Shown here one piece after another: positions 42,552-49,978 of a DNA stretch of 64,000 nucleotides. The position numbers and the translations under genes are program-made. The notes under the pieces are model-generated. The model saw only the letters and a list, made by a program, of their open reading frames with translations, had not been told where the DNA came from and made no database searches. This DNA is from CAZUMW01 sp964621615 (lineage in GTDB: Bacteria; Desulfobacterota; WTBG01; CAIYCZ01; CAIRTM01): contig CAZUMW010000003.1 in the NCBI GenBank assembly GCA_964621615.1, positions 144,041-208,040 on the forward strand. Direction: 5' to 3'. Every line of letters starts with the position of its first letter. Position 1 is the first letter of the stretch.

Positions 42552-42935
42552 TTAAAATCCAAAATATATTTCATGTATGATTCGTTCTATGTGAATTATC
42601 CCCGAATCGATATCCCGCGGCTGCCGGCTGAAGTGAATAAAGAATTTTCCACCGCCTTTATGGTTGTTGAAACATGCACCATGTTCGGGATGATCCAGGA
42701 TTTTTCCGGTTGGTTCATAAATATAGAACCTGAGTTCGGTCGGAAGACGATATTCTTCGATAAGGCCTTGAAAGTCGGTAAGCAAGGAGATTTTATATCG
42801 GCCGTGATAGGAAAACCCCAAACCTCTGGGGCTTCGTATCCAGCCGTTTTCCTCCCAGTAGGGTTTCAGGGACCGCTTTATCCGCAGCGGTCCGGTCCTG
42901 AAAGCCGGGTCGGATTTGATGCGGATGGTCATAGG
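42552..42935 (-). CDS. E2-like (UBC-fold) conjugating enzyme
   Basis: About 127 residues from ATG 42935, which has AAAGGAGG upstream; the longer frame is a shadow of the Ubl gene. The centre has the UBC-type beta sheet (RYKISLLTDF, ELRFYIYEP), and the active-site region is DHPEHGACFNN with candidate catalytic C87. Helices follow (IIHIERIIHEIYF). This matches the compact E2 relatives found in bacterial ubiquitin-like operons. It should take Ubl from the E1 as a thioester. Sequence alone is weak; the assignment rests partly on its neighbours. Confidence 0.75.
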   Translation of the reverse strand, partial: PMTIRIKSDPAFRTGPLRIKRSLKPYWEENGWIRSPRGLGFSYHGRYKISLLTDFQGLIEEYRLPTELRFYIYEPTGKILDHPEHGACFNNHKGGGKFFIHFSRQPRDIDSGIIHIERIIHEIYFGF

Positions 42936-42996
42936 GTATCCTCCTTTCAAAAAAAAAGAGGACAGCAGGATGTCGGCACTGCTGCCCTCCCATAGA

Positions 42997-43224
42997 TCAG
43001 CCGACCATAGCATTGGTGATTGCAAAGAGTTTGGCACCGTCATTAACATGCGGGTACACCACCTCGGTATCGGCAAACGGAGGATGTGAGGGACCGAGTG
43101 AGAGTTTGTAGCCATAGAGGTTAAGCTGGTGGCAAATATCATATGCTGTTGTGCCGGGTTCTATAGTGATGTCATGGGGTTCCCCGTCGGTGCTTGCTAC
43201 CTTGACTGCAAGTCTTTTTGCCAT
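42997..43224 (-). CDS. Ubiquitin-like beta-grasp modifier protein
   Basis: A 75-residue protein with a beta-grasp pattern: two N-terminal strands (RLAVKVAST, HDITIEPG), a helix (TTAYDICHQLNLY), and later strands (KLSLG, EVVYP, KLFAIT). It ends in Gly (NAMVG), so the modifier may need no processing. It is a single beta-grasp domain. GAGGAG precedes ATG 43224. Between an unknown 85-residue protein and the E2-like gene, it is the expected substrate of the E1/E2/JAB set. Confidence 0.8.
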   Translation of the reverse strand: MAKRLAVKVASTDGEPHDITIEPGTTAYDICHQLNLYGYKLSLGPSHPPFADTEVVYPHVNDGAKLFAITNAMVG

Positions 43225-43237
43225 GATATGTGTCTCC

Positions 43238-43495
43238 TCAGGATATGGTTTTTTTGATGTTTTCATCCGGTTTGCTGCCGGTGGAATTGACCAGACCCTG
43301 CATTACTTCAGGCCGTTCACCGGTGATCAGATCCTCAAGATCGGTAAGGCTTTTCCACTTCATGGCCTTCAATATCGTCAGAATCTCAAGCAGTGTCCTG
43401 CAGGTTTTCAGATCAATTCCCTTCACTTTTTCCTGCACGATATTTTTGAGAACGATATCGCACAGGTCCTGCTTTTTTTCATTTTTGCCGGACAT
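43238..43495 (-). CDS. Unknown 85-residue first protein of the ubiquitin-like operon
   Basis: Charged and helical: MSGKNEKKQDLCDIVLKNIV, then KTCRTLLEILTILKAMKWKSLTDLEDLITGE. AAAGGAGG gives a strong translation start. It lies only 13 bases before the Ubl gene, so it is tightly linked. I recognise no domain. It could be an adaptor, a target or an E3-like factor for the Ubl pathway; none of this can be shown from sequence. Confidence 0.7.
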   Translation of the reverse strand: MSGKNEKKQDLCDIVLKNIVQEKVKGIDLKTCRTLLEILTILKAMKWKSLTDLEDLITGERPEVMQGLVNSTGSKPDENIKKTIS

Positions 43496-43916
43496 TTTTC
43501 ACCTCCTTTCCTTGGCATCGGTTAGGGTTTGTTTTTTATCTGCACACTCATATATTTGTCATGTGCAGGCCCCGATTATTTACAAATTTTTTTCATTGGG
43601 TCCCGTATGCCGTTGGTTTTACCCGTTAATGTGAAACATGAGCCTGCTGCTTTTACCCTTAGTCCGGTGGCGGATTGAAAAATTTTCGATTTTTTTGCAC
43701 AGTAATGATGATTGTCTTTCATATTGATAAACGGGAAGATCTACAGGAAATTTACCGCCAGGATGAAAAAAATATTTTTTTGTGGTGCCAATGAGGCGCG
43801 AATGAGTGAAAACATCTGGGTAGACAGACAGATGCGGGGGCAAAACCGAAAGGTTTATATAGTAGTTGTGTTTTATGGTTACTATTTCCAGGTAATAAAA
43901 TAAGCGGGGTGATTAT
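43496..43916. other. Divergent promoter region of two operons
   Basis: About 420 AT-rich bases with no convincing gene. It must hold the start of the leftward ubiquitin-like operon and of the rightward nuclease/HerA operon. A small hairpin with a GAAA tetraloop (AAACC-GAAA-GGTTT near 43843) precedes the 43917 gene. No sigma-70 pair is strong enough to name. Confidence 0.5.
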
Positions 43917-44426
43917 ATGAGTCTGACACCGGAAACCATGCTTTCATACTTTGATGTGAAATACGTATATACCGGGACATACACACCGATAAAGGCGCAG
44001 TACGGGTCACCACTCGGCCCGGACCGGTATGCCGGCGGTTATGCCGGATCCGTGTCGGCCGCTGCGGACCCCCTGGAGCAGATCATGGGCGAAAAGAAGC
44101 AGCTTCTGCAGTCAAAAATCGAGATGCTTCTTGCCGGTATTGAGCAGCGAAGGAAGATCAAACAGGACAATATGTACCGCATCGATCTTGATTCCTGCGA
44201 TGTTAACACCATGATCTTTCAGCTGCCGCCTTACCGGAAATACGGCATTGACCGGGAACGCTTGACGCTTGAGCGAATGAAAAAGGATCTTGAAAAACAA
44301 AGAAGGGCGGAAGAAGTAAATTATTTTCGGGATCTGTCATTTATGCAAAAAGATCTGATCGAGACCGCCATACAGTACCTTGGCGAGCAGAACAAACAAC
44401 GGATACTGTCGGCGTCGGAGGAATAA
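43917..44426 (+). CDS. Unknown protein, first gene of the nuclease/HerA operon
   Basis: A 169-residue protein. The N-terminus is Tyr/Gly-rich (FDVKYVYTGTYTPIKAQYGSPLGPDRYAGGYAG). A helical, charged centre follows (EQIMGEKKQLLQSKIEMLLAGIEQRRKIK), and then a coiled-coil-like stretch (LERMKKDLEKQRRAEEV). GGGGTGAT precedes the ATG. It is separated by two bases from the next gene. It may be a structural partner of the nuclease and ATPase encoded downstream. No family recognised. Confidence 0.7.
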   Translation: MSLTPETMLSYFDVKYVYTGTYTPIKAQYGSPLGPDRYAGGYAGSVSAAADPLEQIMGEKKQLLQSKIEMLLAGIEQRRKIKQDNMYRIDLDSCDVNTMIFQLPPYRKYGIDRERLTLERMKKDLEKQRRAEEVNYFRDLSFMQKDLIETAIQYLGEQNKQRILSASEE

Positions 44427-44428
44427 CC

Positions 44429-44617
44429 ATGTATGTAACAGAAGATGATATAAAAAAACTTTTATATGAACCGCTTGAATTTGCAAGCAGAATGGAAACC
44501 GCTGAGATTGATTACGTACTGGAGAAATTTTTGGACGTACGCACTGTAAAATATAAATACCAGGAGGACTTTATGAAATCAAAATGGCAAAAAGAATACA
44601 ATCCCCTTCATCGATAA
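44429..44617 (+). CDS. Small helical protein of the nuclease/HerA operon
   Basis: 62 residues, acidic and helical (DDIKKLLYEPLEFASRMETAEIDYVLEKFLDV). GGAGGAATAACC gives a strong start. It overlaps the following nuclease gene by 34 bases, so the two are translated together. Unknown function. Confidence 0.65.
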   Translation: MYVTEDDIKKLLYEPLEFASRMETAEIDYVLEKFLDVRTVKYKYQEDFMKSKWQKEYNPLHR

Positions 44618-45327
44618 ACATGTACAATCGATGTCCCCGTAAGTATTTCCTGCACTACATATTAAAAAATCCCATCAAACCGAACATCCATCTGTACCGC
44701 GGCTCAATCGTACACAGCACCCTGCATCTGTTCGAACAGCTCAAGCTCAGCAACATTACCCGGAAGGACCACCCGCAGCTCAGAACACAGCTGCTGGATA
44801 TCTTTTATGCAGAGTGGAAAAGGCATGCAGAAGACATTGCCGGGCTGTGGCTGCCCGATGATGTCGTAAACGGGTTCCGGGAGGAAAGCATCATGATGCT
44901 TGACAATTTTCTTGCTCATTACATTGAGGAACAGATACGCGGTCCGCCGGAGAAAAAGACCGAGCTCAAGCTGTTCTCCGGTGACGAATACTCGGTGATG
45001 GGTATCGTTGACCTCATAAAGGAAAAGGACGGAACCGTTGAGATCATCGACTACAAAACCGCAAAAAAAGCGGACATGACAGCAGAATACCGGCTGCAGC
45101 TTGCAATCTATGCGCTGCTGTATGAAGAAAAATTTAACCGGCTGCCTTCCCGTGTCGGGATTCATTTCCTGAAGTACAAAGACGGTGTCAGGATGATTGA
45201 GGTCGACGAGCAGCTTGTCAACCTTGCCAAACGCGAGGCAAAGCTGATTCATGTCAATACCGCCTCGGACAATCCTGCCGATTATCCCTGCAGGTGCGGG
45301 GGATGGTGCGAGAGGGATTTTGCATGA
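44584..45327 (+). CDS. Cas4/RecB-type PD-(D/E)XK nuclease
   Basis: A 247-residue nuclease of the PDDEXK_1 group. The order is as in Cas4: C17 (NRCPRKYFLHY), H44 (GSIVHSTL), D143 (GIVDLI), the D156-x-K158 pair in EIIDYKTAK, Q172 (LQLAIYALLY), then a C-terminal cysteine group CRCGGWC. With C17 that group could hold an iron-sulfur cluster. It should cut or resect DNA ends. No cas1 or CRISPR array is present, so a CRISPR role is not supported. It overlaps the HerA gene by ATGA, which points to a physical nuclease-translocase complex. Confidence 0.88.
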   Translation: MAKRIQSPSSINMYNRCPRKYFLHYILKNPIKPNIHLYRGSIVHSTLHLFEQLKLSNITRKDHPQLRTQLLDIFYAEWKRHAEDIAGLWLPDDVVNGFREESIMMLDNFLAHYIEEQIRGPPEKKTELKLFSGDEYSVMGIVDLIKEKDGTVEIIDYKTAKKADMTAEYRLQLAIYALLYEEKFNRLPSRVGIHFLKYKDGVRMIEVDEQLVNLAKREAKLIHVNTASDNPADYPCRCGGWCERDFA

Positions 45328-47279
45328 GAAACGATATCAGAGAAACGTTGCAGAAGCTGAAACCGCTTATCGGTAAAAAGGCCGATGCCCTGTGGCTGTT
45401 GTACCAGTCTGCAGATTACCGGGAACGGGGGGATGTTGAAATAAAGATCAACCTTATTGCCGAAAAATATCTCAGAAGTTTTGAGGATAAAATCGAGCTG
45501 CCGCCGTTAACAAGTGCGGATGCAGCAGGAGAGTTGGAAGTCGGCCGGGTAAACTATGCAGACAAAAATCTCTACGGTTTCGGGCTCAGAAAGCAGGAGC
45601 TTCTGAAACATATCGGCATATTCGGTCAAACAGGAAGCGGCAAAACCGTTGCAACGTTGAACCTTTTAAAAGAACTTTGCAGTCAGAAGGTGCCGTTTCT
45701 GGTGTTTGACTATAAGCGTAATTACCGGGACATAATCGACCACCCGGATTTTACAGATGAAGAGATTCTTATCTTTACCGTGGGCCGTGACATATCCCCG
45801 TTTTATTTCAACCCGAAAAACAAACCGCCCGGAGTTGAGCCGCACGTATGGAACAAAAAATTGTGCAACGTTATCGAGAAAGCCTATTACCTGGGCTATG
45901 GTGCCATGGATGTTATTATGGAAGCATTCGGCAGCAAAACCTTCAAGGAAATGGAGGGCTATCTTAAAAAGCAGCGCAAGCGTGCCAGGGAGCTTTTGTG
46001 GTATATGAGCGCAAAAAGGACTTTGAATGCGATTAATTTCCCGGGGCTCTCAGAGGTCGTAAACTGTGAGAAAGGATACCCGATTGAAGAACTCCTGAAG
46101 AAGAAAGTCATCCTGGAACTCGACGGACTTTCCGATACCGACAAGGCGTTTTTTACCGGCAGCCTGCTTTTGTGGATCTATTACTTTCGTTTATGCGAAC
46201 AGCAAAGAGAGACGGTGAAACATGCGGTCATAATCGAAGAGGCACATAATCTTTTCTACAAAACAAAACACGATGCCGAAGATATCACCGACATTATTAT
46301 GCGTGAGATAAGAGAGCTGGGTGAGAGTATCACCGTAATCGACCAGCTTCCTCACCGTATTTCGCTCACTGCACTGGGAAACATCTTTACAAAAATCTGC
46401 CTCAGCCTGTCGCTGACCCAGGATATCATTGCCATGAGCAATGCTCTGTTGCTTGACAACCATCAGAAGCGATACCTCGGCATGCTGACACTCGGCAGGG
46501 CTATTGTAAAGACGGGAAGACATCCGTTTCCCTTTCTTGTCACCATCCCTGCGTTTAATTTGCGCAAGGGCTCGATCAGCGACAGCGGTGTAAAACAGCA
46601 TATGCGTCCGTATTTGAAGCATTTAGGCCGTGAAATGCCTCCGATGCCGAAAACGGCAGATGTTCAGGGTGTTCAAAAACCTGATTCCCTGTCCCCCATT
46701 GCGAAGATTTTGCTTAGCGATATCTGCATGAATCCCTTTGCCGGTATCGTCAAACGGTATAAAACACTGGGGCTGGGCACGGCGGAAGGAACTGCGGCAC
46801 AGCAGGAACTTATGGACAGGCACCTGATTAGAGCCGTAACCGTCGAGGGTACAAAGATCCTTGATTTGACCGATACCGGAAAAGAACTGGTGAAATCTAT
46901 GGGTATACAGGGGTCTTTTAAAAAGCCCCGCGGCGGGACAATCCACAATTATTACATACACCGCATAAAAAAAGAGCTGATAAAAGCAGGCCGGTTTACA
47001 TTCATTGAACATGACCGGATTGATATCGTTACGCAAAGCGGAAACCTTCACCAGACCATTGCAATAGAGGTTGAGACCGGCACGTCCACCATTGAAGGAA
47101 ATCTGTGGAAACTTGCAAAACATACCGCTGACCGGAAGTATATGATAGCAACAAACAAAGAAGCGCTGAAACATATTGAGCAGATATACGCTCCTTTGTT
47201 AATACCTGATAAGGAAAAGATAAAGATATATTATGTCAAAGATTTCCTTGCAGACCTTCCCCACATCCTTTCATGCTGA
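45324..47279 (+). CDS. HerA/VirB4-like hexameric ATPase with C-terminal nuclease-like domain
   Basis: A 651-residue DNA translocase. Walker A is GQTGSGKT (residues 101-108), Walker B is HAVIIEEAHNLF, and an Arg-finger region lies near RISLTALGNIF. After about residue 440 come a winged-helix-like part (LSDICMNPFAGIVKRYKTLGLGT) and a C-terminal domain with IAIEVETGTSTIEGNLWKLAKHTADRKYMIAT. The E-x-E and K spacing of that domain resembles a restriction-endonuclease fold. HerA proteins pair with nucleases in DNA repair and in several phage defences. The ATG overlaps the stop of the Cas4-like gene. Last gene of a four-gene operon. Confidence 0.85.
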   Translation: MRNDIRETLQKLKPLIGKKADALWLLYQSADYRERGDVEIKINLIAEKYLRSFEDKIELPPLTSADAAGELEVGRVNYADKNLYGFGLRKQELLKHIGIFGQTGSGKTVATLNLLKELCSQKVPFLVFDYKRNYRDIIDHPDFTDEEILIFTVGRDISPFYFNPKNKPPGVEPHVWNKKLCNVIEKAYYLGYGAMDVIMEAFGSKTFKEMEGYLKKQRKRARELLWYMSAKRTLNAINFPGLSEVVNCEKGYPIEELLKKKVILELDGLSDTDKAFFTGSLLLWIYYFRLCEQQRETVKHAVIIEEAHNLFYKTKHDAEDITDIIMREIRELGESITVIDQLPHRISLTALGNIFTKICLSLSLTQDIIAMSNALLLDNHQKRYLGMLTLGRAIVKTGRHPFPFLVTIPAFNLRKGSISDSGVKQHMRPYLKHLGREMPPMPKTADVQGVQKPDSLSPIAKILLSDICMNPFAGIVKRYKTLGLGTAEGTAAQQELMDRHLIRAVTVEGTKILDLTDTGKELVKSMGIQGSFKKPRGGTIHNYYIHRIKKELIKAGRFTFIEHDRIDIVTQSGNLHQTIAIEVETGTSTIEGNLWKLAKHTADRKYMIATNKEALKHIEQIYAPLLIPDKEKIKIYYVKDFLADLPHILSC

Positions 47280-47598
47280 CCCCGCAATGTATCCGTTACC
47301 GGGATACACATCACACACAGGCAGATAACTTATAAAGCGATTTTGGTGCCTGACGGCTCGATAACGTAAAGCGACAGGTGAGCCATTGTATGAAACGGAA
47401 TCTCCCGACGAGAACGCCGGGGGAGCCGTGATTTATACAGCTGCAGCACTATTTTTGGAGAAAGGGGGTGTTACCGAAAAATTATACCATTTGTAACCGG
47501 CTTATTCTTAACCGAAAGGAGGTGGACGGCACGCAGTAAAACACATTTTTTTACATTGTCACATCATCTTGAAGGGGGCGGGCGGCACAGTACAGTGC
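47280..47598. other. Leader region with hairpins, no gene seen
   Basis: TGTATCC...GGATACA forms a 7-bp hairpin near 47288. A strong GAAAGGAGG near 47515 is not followed by a start codon at working distance. The stretch may contain a regulatory RNA leader of the ArdC gene or a site for transfer or replication. Confidence 0.4.
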
Positions 47599-47635
47599 AG
47601 CTTGTCCCCTTTTTTTTCAAGAAAGGAGACAAGCT
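47599..47635 (+). promoter_or_regulatory. Hairpin sequestering the ribosome-binding site of ardC
   Basis: AGCTTGTC (47599-47606) pairs with GACAAGCT (47628-47635). One C.A mismatch follows, then CCTTT with AAAGG. The GGAG at 47625-47628 lies in the stem, and the ATG begins at the very next base (47636). The C.A mismatch sits opposite the A of GGAG, as in the 39977 and 40665 hairpins. Confidence 0.75.
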
Positions 47636-48577
47636 ATGATGAAAACAAAAAGCAACAAATCAGAAAATGGGTTCAATCTCTATCAGCACATCACTGATAA
47701 AATCATTGAAGCGCTTGAAAAAGGTGTCGGACCGTGGGTGCGGCCATGGGACGATTCCGGAGTGCAGTTCATCTGGCCGAGAAACGCGTTATCGGCCAGA
47801 CCGTACAACGGGATAAATGTCCTGCTTTTGAACATGGTTGCCCTTGAAAAAGGCTATACGGACCCGCGCTGGGTGACCTTCACCGATGTAAAAAAGCGCG
47901 GCGGACACATAAACAAAGGTGAACGCCATACAAAAATCGTTTTCTGGAAATTCCTGGAGCGCCGGGACCGACAGGAAGACGACGACACGCACAGAGACGA
48001 GCATACCGGTAAAAAGGTTATACCGCTTCTGCGCTATTACCGTGTTTTTAATGTGCAGCAGTGCAAGGGTTTAAAATTAAAAGAGCTTCAGAAGCCCGAG
48101 CCGGAAACTGCTGCAGGCGGGGAAAACATCCGGGCGGAAAAAATCCTGTCACTGCCCGACATACGAACCGGCGGGAACCGTGCCGTCTATCATCCTGGAC
48201 AGGATATCATACAGCTGCCGCCGAAAACATCTTTTAAAAACCTGCAGCATTATTACGCCACCGGCTTCCATGAAACGGTTCACTGGTCAGGTCACGGTAC
48301 ACGGCTTACCCGCAGTTTCGGTAAACGATTCGGTGACGACACATACGCAATGGAAGAGTTGGTTGCCGAGATCGGATCGGCATTCCTGGGCGGTCATGTC
48401 GGTCTGCCGTTTACGGAGATGCGTCATCCTGAATACATACAGTCCTGGATTACATCCCTGAAAAACGACAACAGGGCAATATTCACCGCATGCCGGATGG
48501 CGCAGGCTGCAAGTGATTACATTTTGAAAAACGCCGGCATTGACCGGCCTGAGGACCAAACAGCGGCTGTCCTCTGA
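47636..48577 (+). CDS. ardC: ArdC-type antirestriction protein
   Basis: A 313-residue protein with the ArdC layout. The N-terminal ssDNA-binding domain (about 1-145) has YQHITDKIIEALEKGVGPWVRPW, NGINVLLL and a WVTFTDVKKRGGHINKGE stretch. The C-terminal zincin-like metallopeptidase domain has H212-ETV-H216 and the downstream Glu in MEELVAEIGSAFL. ArdC proteins of conjugative plasmids coat incoming ssDNA and protect it from restriction. Its presence suggests that this element transfers as single-stranded DNA. The start is buried in a hairpin, which would fit timed expression after entry. Confidence 0.92.
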   Translation: MMKTKSNKSENGFNLYQHITDKIIEALEKGVGPWVRPWDDSGVQFIWPRNALSARPYNGINVLLLNMVALEKGYTDPRWVTFTDVKKRGGHINKGERHTKIVFWKFLERRDRQEDDDTHRDEHTGKKVIPLLRYYRVFNVQQCKGLKLKELQKPEPETAAGGENIRAEKILSLPDIRTGGNRAVYHPGQDIIQLPPKTSFKNLQHYYATGFHETVHWSGHGTRLTRSFGKRFGDDTYAMEELVAEIGSAFLGGHVGLPFTEMRHPEYIQSWITSLKNDNRAIFTACRMAQAASDYILKNAGIDRPEDQTAAVL

Positions 48578-48664
48578 AGTGCTTTTCTGTTACGGCACTT
48601 CCCGCATTTCCTTCATCAATACGAAATCCCATAACCGACATACAGCAAAAAGGAGGTACATGCC

Positions 48665-48838
48665 ATGGACCCGATCCATGAAAAGGTGAACTGCGTCCTG
48701 CGGATACCGCTTTTAAAAAGACAACTGCGGGCATGCATTATCCTGCGGGCTGTCTCGGTGAGCACCGACCACGAACGCGAACAATTAAACACGGTCCTTG
48801 ATAGCGTTATCGAGGACAGCAAAAAGAAAGGCAGGTAG
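48665..48838 (+). CDS. 57-residue hypothetical protein
   Basis: ATG 48665, with AAGGAGG at good spacing, opens 57 codons (MDPIHEKVNCVLRIPLLKRQ...EDSKKKGR). Helical with a basic tail; no motif. It belongs to a run of six small genes with strong Shine-Dalgarno sequences behind ardC, a usual plasmid or ICE accessory layout. Confidence 0.55.
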   Translation: MDPIHEKVNCVLRIPLLKRQLRACIILRAVSVSTDHEREQLNTVLDSVIEDSKKKGR

Positions 48839-48842
48839 CAAT

Positions 48843-49100
48843 ATGGCATATACACCGCAACTGACATATCAGTATTCGGCAATCCTCAGGCGGCTTGCCT
48901 GGGCGGCGGACCTTCCCATGACAAAAACGATCGAATTGATACTTGATTCCGCTGTGGAGCGCACAGACACGTCTTTTGTCTGTGAAAAATGCAGGGACAG
49001 GAGCAGGTGCAGCGGCTGTCCGTTTTACCATAAGAAAGGAGATAGTGCAGATGGAAACAATAGTGCTTTTACAGTGGAAGCTCAAAGAGGAGTTTCTTGA
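48843..49100 (+). CDS. Small protein with ribbon-helix-like start and zinc knuckle
   Basis: 85 residues. The N-terminus (TYQYSAILRRLAWAADLPMTKTIELILDSAV) resembles a short RHH- or HTH-like helical pair. The C-terminus has CEKC...CSGCPFYH, a probable zinc knuckle. It may be a DNA-binding regulator. Start ATG 48843 with AAAGGCAGG upstream. It overlaps the next gene by 50 bases. Confidence 0.6.
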   Translation: MAYTPQLTYQYSAILRRLAWAADLPMTKTIELILDSAVERTDTSFVCEKCRDRSRCSGCPFYHKKGDSADGNNSAFTVEAQRGVS

Positions 49101-49233
49101 TGAAGGCGGCACACTGGCACGGTGCCCGGTGTGTCAGGCGGAAACAAAGTTGGGTACCGACGAGGAGATCATGGCCGGGCTTTTTGTCTATCACTGCTGG
49201 AACTGTACGACACACATTATACATGAATCCTGA
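49051..49233 (+). CDS. 60-residue zinc-ribbon protein
   Basis: METIVLLQWKLKEEFLDEGG, followed by CPVC and CWNC pairs about 26 residues apart, a classical zinc ribbon. GAAAGGAG precedes ATG 49051. The function is unknown; such ribbons in mobile elements usually contact nucleic acid or RNA polymerase. Confidence 0.6.
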   Translation: METIVLLQWKLKEEFLDEGGTLARCPVCQAETKLGTDEEIMAGLFVYHCWNCTTHIIHES

Positions 49234-49250
49234 AAAGAAAGGAGCCTTAT

Positions 49251-49463
49251 ATGGAAATCACCACCATCATTAAATCAAAGGGCTTTGAGTGCCTGGACAT
49301 TGACGAGCGTTCGGATGCCTTTGAAGAGTACCTGGAAAAATGCGGCAGACTGCAGCACACCGGTGAAATGTTGGCGCTGCTTGACGGACGTGTCTGGGTT
49401 ATTACCAACGAATACGATGTCGGCGAACTGACGGCAACCTTTCTGCTGCCGTCTGAATACTGA
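49251..49463 (+). CDS. 70-residue hypothetical protein
   Basis: Acidic alpha/beta protein (MEITTIIKSKGFECLDIDERSDAFEEYLEKCGRL...) with a strong AAAGGAG. No family recognised. Part of the small-gene run behind ardC. Confidence 0.55.
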   Translation: MEITTIIKSKGFECLDIDERSDAFEEYLEKCGRLQHTGEMLALLDGRVWVITNEYDVGELTATFLLPSEY

Positions 49464-49478
49464 AAGGAGGCATGTGCT

Positions 49479-49697
49479 ATGAAACCGAGAGTAATTGTGG
49501 AAGTAAGAAAGGGCATCGCCCATGTTACAACAGACAGCCGGGATATCGCGGTAACGGTCATTGATTATGATGTGGAAGGCTGCCCGGTTCCGCAGTCTAT
49601 CTGCAAGGCAGCCGCAGACGGCAACCACCGGGCAGCCGTAACACAGGTTGAAAACACTGATCTGGCTTATGTCGACCGGATGTTTCTGCAGATTTAA
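49479..49697 (+). CDS. 72-residue hypothetical protein
   Basis: Beta-rich small protein: MKPRVIVEVRKGIAHVTTDSRDIAVTVIDYDVEG. GAAAGGAGG precedes the ATG. The repeated short strands resemble small plasmid proteins of unknown role. No motif. Confidence 0.55.
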   Translation: MKPRVIVEVRKGIAHVTTDSRDIAVTVIDYDVEGCPVPQSICKAAADGNHRAAVTQVENTDLAYVDRMFLQI

Positions 49698-49727
49698 TTA
49701 CGGTAACAACAGTGAAAGGATATCGTG

Positions 49728-49892
49728 ATGAGCACAAAGAGGAAAAATACATACCGGGTCGATTGCTATATGTACATCGAACCCGATGAAACTGAAACCT
49801 ATGACAGCCGTGATGAGGCCCGGAAAGCACAGGAACACCTGGAATGCGTACATCCGGAAAACATCTACCTGATACGGAAAACAGAAGAGTAG
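49728..49892 (+). CDS. 54-residue hypothetical protein
   Basis: ATG 49728 behind GAAAGGA opens 54 codons (MSTKRKNTYRVDCYMYIEPDETETYDSRDEARKAQEHLECVHPENIYLIRKTEE). The pattern strand-helix-strand with a conserved-looking ARKAQEHL helix is typical of small plasmid accessory proteins. Last of the small-gene run before a terminator. Confidence 0.5.
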   Translation: MSTKRKNTYRVDCYMYIEPDETETYDSRDEARKAQEHLECVHPENIYLIRKTEE

Positions 49893-49927
49893 AAGATAAG
49901 AAGAAATAAAGCAGACCCAAAACAGAC

Positions 49928-49960
49928 AAGCCTCCGGGTCACACTCCCGGGGGCTTTTTT
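49928..49960 (+). terminator. Intrinsic terminator between small genes and the RadC-like gene
   Basis: AAGCCTCCGGG (49928-49938) pairs with CCCGGGGGCTT (49946-49956) over a 7-base loop, followed by T6. The next gene has its AAGGAG only ten bases later, so some readthrough or a leader role is possible. Confidence 0.8.
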
Positions 49961-49978
49961 ATTATAAGGAGAAAGCCG

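Noticed and set aside
41261..43495. Assignment of the E1/Ubl genes to the PRTRC cassette
   Set aside because: PRTRC has a ParB-related protein and other characteristic small proteins that are absent here. The E2-like and JAMM genes fit bacterial ubiquitin-like operons better.
43712..43903. 63-codon frame between the Ubl and nuclease operons
   Set aside because: It begins with TTG, lacks a Shine-Dalgarno sequence and lies in a divergent promoter region.
44584..45327. Cas4-like nuclease as a sign of a CRISPR locus
   Set aside because: No cas1, cas2 or repeat-spacer array is visible anywhere in the window; the partner is a HerA ATPase.
47276..47285. Ten-base match to the tRNA-fMet 3' part (CTGACCCCGC), considered as attR
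   Set aside because: Too short, does not extend in either direction, and sits at the end of the HerA gene inside the element.
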